Assembly: GCA_944358875.1 (NCBI GenBank)
Contig: CALVRZ010000009.1
Location: 1-48,086, forward strand
DNA from: an uncultured Bacilli bacterium
GTDB lineage: Bacteria; Bacillota_I; Bacilli_A; RF39; UBA660
Length of the DNA stretch: 48,086 nt
Direction: 5' to 3'
Shown: positions 17,192-24,227 of the stretch, piece by piece
How positions within the stretch are numbered: the first letter of the stretch is position 1
Layout of the letters: every line of letters begins with the position of its first letter
Program-made: the position numbers and the translations under genes
The notes under the pieces: generated by a model
Told to the model about the DNA's origin: nothing
The model's input: only the letters and a program-made list of their open reading frames with translations
The model's database searches: none

Positions 17192-17257
17192 ATGATTAAA
17201 AATGGTAACAAACCTATGTTCGTCATGGGGGGGGGGTATAAATTACCTCTTAGATAA
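17192..17257 (+). CDS. Short leader ORF with a 10-G tract (cassette 2)
   Basis: An ATG at 17192 behind TAGGAGG opens a 21-codon ORF, MIKNGNKPMFVMGGGYKLPL then R. Ten G run from 17227 to 17236, the first belonging to an internal ATG. It ends at TAA 17255-17257, before the terminator. With nine G the frame would run through the terminator's 5' arm and end at TAG 17301-17303 in the loop; with eleven G it would stop at once. This is the same logic and same stop position as leader 1, though the peptides differ outside the glycine tract. Regulatory role inferred. Confidence 0.65.
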   Translation: MIKNGNKPMFVMGGGYKLPLR

Positions 17258-17280
17258 CAGTAATAAATATGTAAAGCTAA

Positions 17281-17324
17281 CTACAAAGGGTAAGTCGATT
17301 TAGGCTTATCTCTTTGTAGTTTTT
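17281..17324 (+). terminator. Attenuator-like terminator before surface gene 2
   Basis: CTACAAAG (17281-17288) pairs with CTTTGTAG, extended by TAAG/CTTA, around a loop that carries TAG at 17301-17303; TTTTT follows. The 3' arm is identical to that in cassette 1. Confidence 0.8.
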
Positions 17325-17348
17325 ATTTGCTTTATTACTACAAATATG

Positions 17349-17377
17349 TTGTAAGATAAGTAATTATTTGTTATAAT
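17349..17377 (+). promoter_or_regulatory. Possible second promoter between terminator and surface gene 2
   Basis: TTGTAA and TATAAT are spaced 17 bp apart downstream of the terminator. If active, it would give leader-independent expression of the 17452 gene. Cassette 1 has no equivalent. Confidence 0.55.
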
Positions 17378-17451
17378 TTAAATAAGAATAAAATATGACA
17401 TATTTCGTAAATTAAATAAGTTATATTAATAATATGGGAGGAAGTTAAAAA

Positions 17452-18936
17452 ATGAAAAATAAATATATTATTATAGGGAGTTTATTGGTAATAGGTGCCA
17501 TTGCTTTAGGAAGTACTTTAGCTTGGTGGACATGGAGTACAAGCAGTAATGAACAAACTAATGTGGTAGTAACCGTTGGTGGCATTACGATTAATTATGA
17601 AGATGGTGAGAATATTACTAATAATAACTTAATACCTACTTCTACGAAAGAACAAGGTATTAGTAAAGATATTACGGTTAGTAGTACAGGAGAAGTTTAT
17701 TTAGATTTAAATATGAAAGTCGTTAGTTTAGATGATGGACTAAAAGATGCTTCTTTTAAATATGAAATATATGATGGAAATGTTTTAATGGGTAATGGTA
17801 ATTTTGTTAATAGTAATATAGGAGATAATATATCTTTATTAGGTGGAGTAGAAGTAACTAGTACACCAACAACGTATACTTTATACATTTGGATTGATGG
17901 TAATATGTCTAATCCTAATACGATGTATAATCAAAACTTTGAATTTAGATTAAATGCAGATGCAACAGATGAAACACCTGGAATGCAAACATTAACTAAA
18001 TTAGGATTAACTTCAAATGAAGGAACGCCAGACTTTAGCCAAGTGGCCACAACAGATGAAGGAATATATGCATCAAAAGATGATTATGGAGTAAGTTATT
18101 ATTTTAGAGGAGCAGTAGAAAATAATTATGTACAGTTTGCGGGATATTATTGGCGTATTATCAGAATCAATGGTGATGGAAGTATTAGAATGATCTATGA
18201 TGGAACAAGTGCGCATGCCAATGGAGAAAGTAGTAGTGATAGACAAATAGGAACAAGTGCATTTAACTATACTTATGGAGATAATGCATATGTAGGCTAT
18301 ATGATGGGAATAGATAATCAATGTACATCAGGAAGTTGTACAGGAAGTACAAAAACAACATCTTATAATCAAGCCCATTCAAATACATATAGTAGTACGA
18401 TAAAGAAAGCGGTAGATAATTGGTATAAGACAAATATAGTAGATACCGGCTATAGCGATAAAGTAGCAGATGTAATATATTGTAATGATCGAAGTACGAA
18501 AAGGGGAATGGGATATGGAACGAGGGAAACATATTATGGAGCGTATCAAAGAATAGTAGATGAAAACAATCCTGTGTTAACATGTACTAATCAAAATGAT
18601 AAATTTACGGTAAATGATACAAGTAAAGGGAATGGAGCGTTAACATATCCAGTAGGATTAATTACAATAGATGAAGTAACGATGGCAGGAGTAAACATGG
18701 AAACAGATAGCAATAGTAGTTATTATTTGTATACGGGGAATGACTACCGGACAATGAGTCCGTATTCTTTTAGTTACCTTGGCTATGCGTACACGTTTGT
18801 CGTGCGCGATGGTGGTTACGTTCGTGGCTACGATGTGAGCTTTGCTGTCGGTGTCCGTCCTGTTATATCATTGAAATCATCAGTAGCTTTAACAGGTAAT
18901 GGCACTATGGAATCTCCATTTGAATTATCACAATAG
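17452..18936 (+). CDS. Secreted or surface protein, intact member of the cassette family
   Basis: A 494-residue exported protein. The N-terminus is a single hydrophobic segment (residues 4-25, ending LGSTLAWWTW), like SipW/camelysin-type substrates, followed by a beta-sandwich-like domain (VVVTVGGITINYEDGENIT, about 30-175). A second domain (about 185-494) is shared with the broken gene at 11863-13927: YYFRGAVENNYVQFAGYYW, RIIRINGDGSIRMIYDG, YNQAHSNTYSSTIKKAVDNW and VGVRPVISLKSSVAL. GGGAGG precedes the ATG. I know of no defined activity; adhesion or antigenic variation is a guess. The last four residues ELSQ and the stop lie at the edge of the RIT insertion and may derive from it. Confidence 0.8.
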   Translation: MKNKYIIIGSLLVIGAIALGSTLAWWTWSTSSNEQTNVVVTVGGITINYEDGENITNNNLIPTSTKEQGISKDITVSSTGEVYLDLNMKVVSLDDGLKDASFKYEIYDGNVLMGNGNFVNSNIGDNISLLGGVEVTSTPTTYTLYIWIDGNMSNPNTMYNQNFEFRLNADATDETPGMQTLTKLGLTSNEGTPDFSQVATTDEGIYASKDDYGVSYYFRGAVENNYVQFAGYYWRIIRINGDGSIRMIYDGTSAHANGESSSDRQIGTSAFNYTYGDNAYVGYMMGIDNQCTSGSCTGSTKTTSYNQAHSNTYSSTIKKAVDNWYKTNIVDTGYSDKVADVIYCNDRSTKRGMGYGTRETYYGAYQRIVDENNPVLTCTNQNDKFTVNDTSKGNGALTYPVGLITIDEVTMAGVNMETDSNSSYYLYTGNDYRTMSPYSFSYLGYAYTFVVRDGGYVRGYDVSFAVGVRPVISLKSSVALTGNGTMESPFELSQ

Positions 18937-18939
18937 GTC

Positions 18940-19025
18940 TCACAATAAAATAGTTATCACCAATATCTTTAATAAAGTCTTGAAAATTCAAGGCTTTTAT
19001 TTTGACTTTTTGGTGATAACAATTA
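18940..19025. repeat. Left inverted repeat of the RIT element
   Basis: This is the exact reverse complement of 22182-22267. Inside it GTTATCACCA (18953) and TGGTGATAAC (ending 19020) form a smaller inverted pair, likely recombinase arms. A central CTTGAA/TTCAAG hairpin with a T-rich flank can act as a terminator. Confidence 0.95.
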
Positions 19026-19028
19026 TAA

Positions 19029-19058
19029 TAATTCCTACCGGCTTAGTGTCGGTAAGGA
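19029..19058 (+). promoter_or_regulatory. Hairpin just before the first RIT gene
   Basis: CCTACCG and CGGTAAGG can pair (TACCG/CGGTA) around GCTTAGTGT, immediately upstream of the AAGGAG ribosome binding site of the first recombinase. It could limit expression by masking translation start signals. There is no direct evidence beyond the dyad. Confidence 0.4.
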
Positions 19059-19073
19059 AAGGAGTGTGTATGA

Positions 19074-20291
19074 ATGAATACACTGGATTTTAAATTTTAT
19101 ATTAAAAATATTAGAAAGGAGGCCTTAGAAATTGGATTTTCAATCAAAACTATGGATGGTTATTTAAGTATTTGGAACAACTATATTAAATGGAAAAACG
19201 AAAATAGTTTTACTTACAATGAAAAAGATTATTCTAAATTTTTATTAGAGTATTATCATTTTGATGCTAATAAATGTTCTAATGAATTAAAATCTAGATA
19301 TCAACAATTAATGCGATCTAAAAGAATACTTGATGACTTTGATACATATAAACAGTTTATGTTAAAAAGAAGTTTACCCAATGCTTTATATTCTGATTAT
19401 CCTAGTGATTGGAATGTGATTTTAGACAACTATTTAGATTATTTAAAAAATATAAGACAAAATAGTGATAATAGTATTAAAGTTAAAAAAGAATATTTAA
19501 TTCATTTATTATCCTATTTTCACAAAAATGGTTTAAATAAATTTGATGACTTCTCAAAACAAATAATCATTGATTTTATAAATACAACTATTGAAAAAGG
19601 AAATGTTTCTAAAAGAAGATTTTTCTATGTCTTAAGAGATTTTTTAAACTATTTATTTATTGAAAATGTTGTAGTAGAAGATTTTTCTATATATATTCCT
19701 AAAATTAGAAGTAAAAGTAGAAAAAAATTACCTACATATTTAAAGCAAAATGAAATTGAAGAATTATTAACAAGTATACCAAAAAATACTAAAGTTGATA
19801 TTAGAAATTATACTATAATATTAATTGCTGCACGATTAGGATTGAGAGTAAGTGATATTTTAAATATTAAATTAAAAGATATTGATTGGAAAAACAACAA
19901 ATTAAATATTATTCAACCAAAAACTAACACTTTAAATATTTTACCTTTATCTAAAGAAGTTGGTTGGGCTATCATTGACTATATCAAAAATTCAAGACCT
20001 AAATGTACCTGTGAATATTTATTTGTTCAAATGAAATATCCTTTTAAAAAAATGGAACACTTTGATGTTTTTAATAAATATTTTACTAAATGTGATTTTG
20101 AATCAGAAAGCACAAAAAAAGGAATTCATAATCTAAGACATAGTTTAGCCACAAATATGTTAGATAATGATATTCCTATAAGCATTATTTCTTCTACCTT
20201 AGGTCATTCTAATATAAATACAACTGCTTCTACTTATATTAAGATTGATATTAAGAATCTTAAAAAAGTTAGTTTGGAGGTAGATGAATAA
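19074..20291 (+). CDS. RIT tyrosine recombinase A
   Basis: First of the trio, 405 residues, a tyrosine site-specific recombinase. The N-terminal SAM-like and core-binding domains cover about residues 1-215. In the catalytic domain the first Arg is in AARLGLRVSDILNI, the HxxR box is HNLRHSLATNML, the second His in LGHSNINTTASTY, and the nucleophile Tyr is the last of that motif (about residue 391). Such enzymes cut and rejoin DNA through a phosphotyrosine bond. The start at 19074 has AAGGAG 10 nt upstream. Its stop overlaps the next ATG by one base. Confidence 0.9.
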   Translation: MNTLDFKFYIKNIRKEALEIGFSIKTMDGYLSIWNNYIKWKNENSFTYNEKDYSKFLLEYYHFDANKCSNELKSRYQQLMRSKRILDDFDTYKQFMLKRSLPNALYSDYPSDWNVILDNYLDYLKNIRQNSDNSIKVKKEYLIHLLSYFHKNGLNKFDDFSKQIIIDFINTTIEKGNVSKRRFFYVLRDFLNYLFIENVVVEDFSIYIPKIRSKSRKKLPTYLKQNEIEELLTSIPKNTKVDIRNYTIILIAARLGLRVSDILNIKLKDIDWKNNKLNIIQPKTNTLNILPLSKEVGWAIIDYIKNSRPKCTCEYLFVQMKYPFKKMEHFDVFNKYFTKCDFESESTKKGIHNLRHSLATNMLDNDIPISIISSTLGHSNINTTASTYIKIDIKNLKKVSLEVDE

Positions 20292-21229
20292 TGCAAGATT
20301 ATAATACACTATTTAATGATTTTTTGCAATATAAACATTTTCTTGGCTATAAATATGGAAGTGATGAAATTATATTAAAAGAAATTATTACTTACTTAGC
20401 AGAAAATAATATAACCAAAATAACTAAAGAAGTTACAGAAGAATATGCCCGAATTAATCCTAATTTATCTTCTAATACAATAGCTAGAAATATGGGAGTG
20501 TTTAGAGAATTATGTCATTTTTTAAAATATTATAAAGATATAGGTTGTTATCAAATCCCTAACAAAATATATCCTCAAAATCATAACAATTTTATCCCTT
20601 ATATTTTTTCATATAAGGAAATAAAATTAATATATTCTAATCTAATTACGCCTTTAAATAATTATCATTATTCTTATTATTATCAAAAAGCTTATCCATT
20701 AATTATCAAAATACTTTATCAAACAGGTATGCGTATTGGTGAAGTATTAAATTTAAAAATTAATGATTATATTGAAGATTTATCTGTTTTCAAATTAAAT
20801 AATACTAAAAATAGCGAAGAAAGATATGTAGCAATTCCAGATAGTTTAGCTAAAGAAATATCTAACTTTATAAATAAATTTCATTATAATAGTAATTTAG
20901 ATAATTTTATCTTTAACATAACTGAAGCAACCATATTAAAATACTTTAAAAAAGTATTAAATGTTTGTAATATTAGAATAACTGACAAAGGACCAAGACT
21001 TCATGATTTAAGACATACTTTCGTCGTTCATAATATTGATAAAGCCATAAAAACAGAAAAAGATATTAATACAATTTTACCAATTCTTATGGCTCAGTTA
21101 GGTCATAAAAGTTTAAGATCTCTTGTTTATTATTTTCACACTAATAAAGATATTTTAGGAACTATCAATAGTATATCTGAAAAAGAACTAGGCTATTTAA
21201 TACCAAAGGTTAGTGATAATAATGAATAA
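20291..21229 (+). CDS. RIT tyrosine recombinase B
   Basis: Second of the trio, 312 residues. Catalytic features: YQTGMRIGEVLNLKINDY (Arg I), HDLRHTFVVHNI (HxxR), LGHKSLRSLVYYFHT (second His and Tyr). Between them it keeps the typical KNSEERYVAIPD beta-hairpin with the Lys region. Overlaps both neighbours, so the three proteins are translationally coupled and probably act together in one complex, as proposed for this element class. Exact division of labour among A, B and C is not known. Confidence 0.9.
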   Translation: MQDYNTLFNDFLQYKHFLGYKYGSDEIILKEIITYLAENNITKITKEVTEEYARINPNLSSNTIARNMGVFRELCHFLKYYKDIGCYQIPNKIYPQNHNNFIPYIFSYKEIKLIYSNLITPLNNYHYSYYYQKAYPLIIKILYQTGMRIGEVLNLKINDYIEDLSVFKLNNTKNSEERYVAIPDSLAKEISNFINKFHYNSNLDNFIFNITEATILKYFKKVLNVCNIRITDKGPRLHDLRHTFVVHNIDKAIKTEKDINTILPILMAQLGHKSLRSLVYYFHTNKDILGTINSISEKELGYLIPKVSDNNE

Positions 21230-22184
21230 AGATTTTTCATATTATTTATCAAAATTTCTAAGTGATTATTTAATTGTAGAAAGAAATATGTCAGATAATA
21301 CTATTCGTTCTTATCGAAAAACATTTCAAATACTTATAGATTATTTAGTTAATATCAAAGGTATTAAATTAAAGGATATTACTTTTAAAAATATAACAAG
21401 AGAAATAATAATTGAATTTTTAAATTATTTAGAAGATGAAAAGAAAAACAGTATTAGAACAAGAAATCAAAGATTAGCTTGTATAAAATCTTTTTATCAG
21501 TACTGTATAATAGATGAAATTGATAACATAGATAATATAAGAAAAATTTTATCAATAAAAACTAAAAAAGAGATAAAGAAAGTTATGAATTACTTAACTG
21601 AAGAAGAATTAAAGACTATATTTGATAGTATAGATACTTCTACCAAAATAGGAAGAAGAAATTTAACTATTCTTACATTATTATATGATACAGCAGCCAG
21701 AGCTAGTGAAATAATTAACATAAAAATAGAAGATATACATTTAGAAGAAAAATATATTATTTTAACAGGTAAAGGTAATAAACAAAGAGTTGTACCAATA
21801 ATGGAGCAAACAAAGAAATTATTAATTTCGTATTATAAAGAAAATATAATTTTAAATGGATATTTATTTAATATTAATGGAATGAGATTCAGTAAAAATA
21901 CTTTAGCAGAAATAGTAAAAAAGCACTCTAAAATAATAAGTAAAAAAATATCTCCACATACATTTAGACATACTAGAGCGGTACACCTTTTAGATAAAGG
22001 AGTTAATATTATATATATACAAGAGTTATTAGGACATACATCAATTAATACAACTATGGAATATGCAAAAGTTATAGAAAAATCAAAATTTGATGCAATT
22101 AAAGAAGCTAATCCCAAACTAGATAATGATTTACCAGATTGGAATAATGACTCAGATTTACTGAGCCAATTATTAAATATGTAA
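21222..22184 (+). CDS. RIT tyrosine recombinase C
   Basis: Third of the trio, about 320 residues, closest to XerC/D-type recombinases. It shows the SAM-like N-terminal domain (LSDYLIVERNMSDNTIRSY) and the catalytic domain with LYDTAARASEIINIKIEDI (Arg I, as ARAS rather than the common GLR), LTGKGNKQRVVPI, HTFRHTRAVHLL and LGHTSINTTMEYAKV with the Tyr. I choose ATG at 21222; an in-frame GTG at 21213 is too near the AAAGG ribosome binding site. The stop TAA is the first codon of the right inverted repeat. Confidence 0.9.
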   Translation: MNKDFSYYLSKFLSDYLIVERNMSDNTIRSYRKTFQILIDYLVNIKGIKLKDITFKNITREIIIEFLNYLEDEKKNSIRTRNQRLACIKSFYQYCIIDEIDNIDNIRKILSIKTKKEIKKVMNYLTEEELKTIFDSIDTSTKIGRRNLTILTLLYDTAARASEIINIKIEDIHLEEKYIILTGKGNKQRVVPIMEQTKKLLISYYKENIILNGYLFNINGMRFSKNTLAEIVKKHSKIISKKISPHTFRHTRAVHLLDKGVNIIYIQELLGHTSINTTMEYAKVIEKSKFDAIKEANPKLDNDLPDWNNDSDLLSQLLNM

Positions 22185-22267
22185 TTGTTATCACCAAAAA
22201 GTCAAAATAAAAGCCTTGAATTTTCAAGACTTTATTAAAGATATTGGTGATAACTATTTTATTGTGA
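22182..22267. repeat. Right inverted repeat of the RIT element
   Basis: Perfect inverted copy of 18940-19025. It includes the stop codon of recombinase C. A T-rich flanked CTTGAA/TTCAAG dyad probably ends the recombinase transcript. Confidence 0.95.
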
Positions 22268-22275
22268 TAATGTCC

Positions 22276-22297
22276 ATTATCACCAATTGGTGATAAT
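22276..22297. repeat. 22-bp perfect palindrome beside the RIT element
   Basis: ATTATCACCAA and TTGGTGATAAT abut with no loop. Each half matches the GTTATCACCA arms inside the RIT inverted repeats, so this is a likely recombinase binding site: part of the target, or the element's true outer end. Confidence 0.75.
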
Positions 22298-22335
22298 ATG
22301 AAGTAGTTTCTTAATACTTAAACTATTTCTAATAA

Positions 22336-22349
22336 CTGAGGGACGCTAT
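22336..22349 (+). repeat. Boundary motif ACTGAGGGACGCTAT (cassette 2)
   Basis: Matches the cassette 1 copy at 13950-13963 with a single mismatch. It lies between the RIT element and the lepA control region. Confidence 0.5.
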
Positions 22350-22364
22350 CTAGGTTAACTTATA

Positions 22365-22403
22365 AAAGAAAGATAAAATGACTAGTATTTGTCTTTCTTT
22401 TTT
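22365..22403 (+). terminator. Terminator upstream of lepA
   Basis: AAAGAAAGA pairs with TCTTTCTTT across an 18-nt partly paired loop, then a T-run. A TATAAT -10 candidate for lepA follows at once, with a poor -35. Confidence 0.7.
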
Positions 22404-22430
22404 GTTATAATATTTTTGGATGTGATATTA

Positions 22431-24218
22431 ATGGATATTAATAAAATACGTAATTTTAGTATTATTGCTCATATTGATCATGGTAAGAGTACTTTAGCAG
22501 ATCGTATATTAGAATATACAGGTGCTATTAGTAAAAGAGAAATGAAAGATCAACTTTTAGATAATATGGATATTGAAAGAGAAAGAGGTATTACGATTAA
22601 ATTAAATGCGGTTAGAATTGATTATAAGGGTTATGTGTTTAATTTAATTGATACGCCAGGTCATGTTGATTTTACTTATGAAGTATCGAGAAGTTTAGCA
22701 GCTTGTGAGGGTGCTATCTTAGTGGTCGATGCTACTCAAGGTATTCAAGCTCAAACTTTAGCTAATATTTATTTAGCTTTAGAAAATGATTTGGAAATTA
22801 TACCTGTTTTAAATAAGATTGATTTACCTAATGCTGATGTTGATAAGTGTAAGATGGAACTTATGAAGACTTTTGGTTTTAAGGAAGATGAAATTATTAT
22901 GGTCTCGGCTAAAACGGGTTATGGAATTGATAAGGTAGTTGAGGCTATTATTGATAGAGTTCCTAGTCCTAAACATCATGATGATAAGTTAAAATGTTTA
23001 ATTTTTGATAGTTATTTTGATCCTTACCGGGGTGTTATTGCTTTGGTTAGGGTTGTAAGTGGGAAGCTTACTAATAAGGATAAGATAATGATGTTTAATA
23101 ATGGGGCGTTATACGATGTTACCATGTTAGGTTATCATACCCCTAATGAAGTGGAATGTGATAGTTTAGAGGAAGGGGAAGTTGGTTTTGTTTGTGCTAG
23201 TATTAAGAATATTGATGATGTTAAAGTAGGTGATACGATTACTTTAGCAAATGATCCTTGTAAAGAGCCTTTAGAGGGATATAAACCGATGAAACCAATG
23301 GTATACTGTGGTATTTATCCAATTGATTCAAAGAAGTATCCGGCTTTAAGAGAGGCTTTAGAGAAATTAAAATTAAATGATGCTTCTTTAATCTTTGAAC
23401 CTGAGACTTCGACGACGTTAGGATTTGGTTTCAGGACGGGGTTCTTGGGTCTACTTCATATGGAAATTATTGTCGAGAGATTAGAAAGAGAATTTAATGT
23501 CGATATTATTGCAACAGCACCTTCGGTTATATATGAAATTGATTTAACGGATAATACTACTATTTATATTGATAATCCTAGTGAGTTACCTGATCGGGTT
23601 AAAATTAAAGCTATGAAAGAACCTTATATTAAGACAAATATTTTTGTTCCTAGCGAATATATTGGCAGTATTATGGAGCTTTGTCAAAATAAGCGTGGTA
23701 CTTATATTAATATGGAATATATTGATGATATTAGAGTTAATATCCACTACGAAATACCACTTGCGGAAATTGTCTATGATTTTTTTGATAAGCTTAAGTC
23801 TTATACAAAAGGATATGCTTCTTTTGATTATGAACTAATTGGTTATAAGGAAAGTAATTTAGTTAAGATGGATATTTTATTAAATGGGGAAATAGTCGAT
23901 GCTCTAAGTGTTATTGTTCATAAGGATTTTGCTTATGAAAGAGGTAGAATTATCGTCGATAATCTTAAAAATATTATTCCAAGGCAGATGTTTGAAGTGC
24001 CTATTCAGGCTGTTATTGGAAGTAAAGTTATTGCTCGAAGTGATATTAAAGCTATGCGAAAAAATGTTTTAGCTAAATGTTATGGTGGCGATATTACCAG
24101 AAAGAGAAAATTATTGGATAAACAAAAAGAAGGTAAGAAAAAGATGAAACAAATAGGTAAAGTAGAGATACCTAGTGAAGCTTTCTTATCAATAATGAGA
24201 GTTGATAATCAGAAATAA
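22431..24218 (+). CDS. lepA: Elongation factor 4 (LepA)
   Basis: A ribosome-bound translational GTPase that back-translocates or remodels stalled ribosomes and affects initiation. About 595 residues. G motifs: AHIDHGKST (residues 13-21), DTPGHVDFT, and NKIDLP. Domain II, III and V follow, then the LepA-specific C-terminal domain with [23 protein letters not shown] split here as two parts, and [22 protein letters not shown] choose ATG at 22431 (MDINKIRNF) behind GGATGTGAT; extension further upstream would be hydrophobic and unlike the family. The RNB gene follows after 9 nt. Confidence 0.96.
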   Translation: MDINKIRNFSIIAHIDHGKSTLADRILEYTGAISKREMKDQLLDNMDIERERGITIKLNAVRIDYKGYVFNLIDTPGHVDFTYEVSRSLAACEGAILVVDATQGIQAQTLANIYLALENDLEIIPVLNKIDLPNADVDKCKMELMKTFGFKEDEIIMVSAKTGYGIDKVVEAIIDRVPSPKHHDDKLKCLIFDSYFDPYRGVIALVRVVSGKLTNKDKIMMFNNGALYDVTMLGYHTPNEVECDSLEEGEVGFVCASIKNIDDVKVGDTITLANDPCKEPLEGYKPMKPMVYCGIYPIDSKKYPALREALEKLKLNDASLIFEPETSTTLGFGFRTGFLGLLHMEIIVERLEREFNVDIIATAPSVIYEIDLTDNTTIYIDNPSELPDRVKIKAMKEPYIKTNIFVPSEYIGSIMELCQNKRGTYINMEYIDDIRVNIHYEIPLAEIVYDFFDKLKSYTKGYASFDYELIGYKESNLVKMDILLNGEIVDALSVIVHKDFAYERGRIIVDNLKNIIPRQMFEVPIQAVIGSKVIARSDIKAMRKNVLAKCYGGDITRKRKLLDKQKEGKKKMKQIGKVEIPSEAFLSIMRVDNQK

Positions 24219-24227
24219 GGGGCGTAA

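Larger units (their letters stand above)
18940..22267 (+). mobile_element. RIT element (three tyrosine recombinases, 86-bp inverted repeats)
   Basis: Three consecutive, overlapping tyrosine-recombinase genes of about 405, 312 and 320 codons, all co-directional, are bracketed by perfect 86-bp inverted repeats (18940-19025 and 22182-22267). That is the defining organisation of a Recombinase-In-Trio (RIT) element. No cargo gene is present. The element sits immediately 3' of the surface gene at 17452, within cassette 2, and separates it from the GGACGCTAT boundary motif. Codon use in the three genes differs from neighbours (more ATC, ACC, AAA), consistent with recent arrival. Intact reading frames and perfect repeats suggest recent mobility. 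Confidence 0.9.

Noticed and set aside
11739..17236. The ten-G tracts as sequencing artefacts
   Set aside because: Homopolymer length error cannot be excluded, but two separate loci show the same tract and the same frame logic to the loop stop, which random error would not produce.
18073..18583. Long minus-strand ORFs inside the intact surface gene
   Set aside because: They are shadows produced by the biased codon use of the plus-strand gene, with no ribosome binding site and no recognisable domains.
18940..22267. The triple recombinase locus as a phase-inversion cassette or Tn554-type transposon
   Set aside because: There is no invertible promoter or alternative gene ends between the repeats, and Tn554-type elements lack long terminal inverted repeats. 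Three overlapping tyrosine recombinases with perfect inverted repeats fit RIT better.
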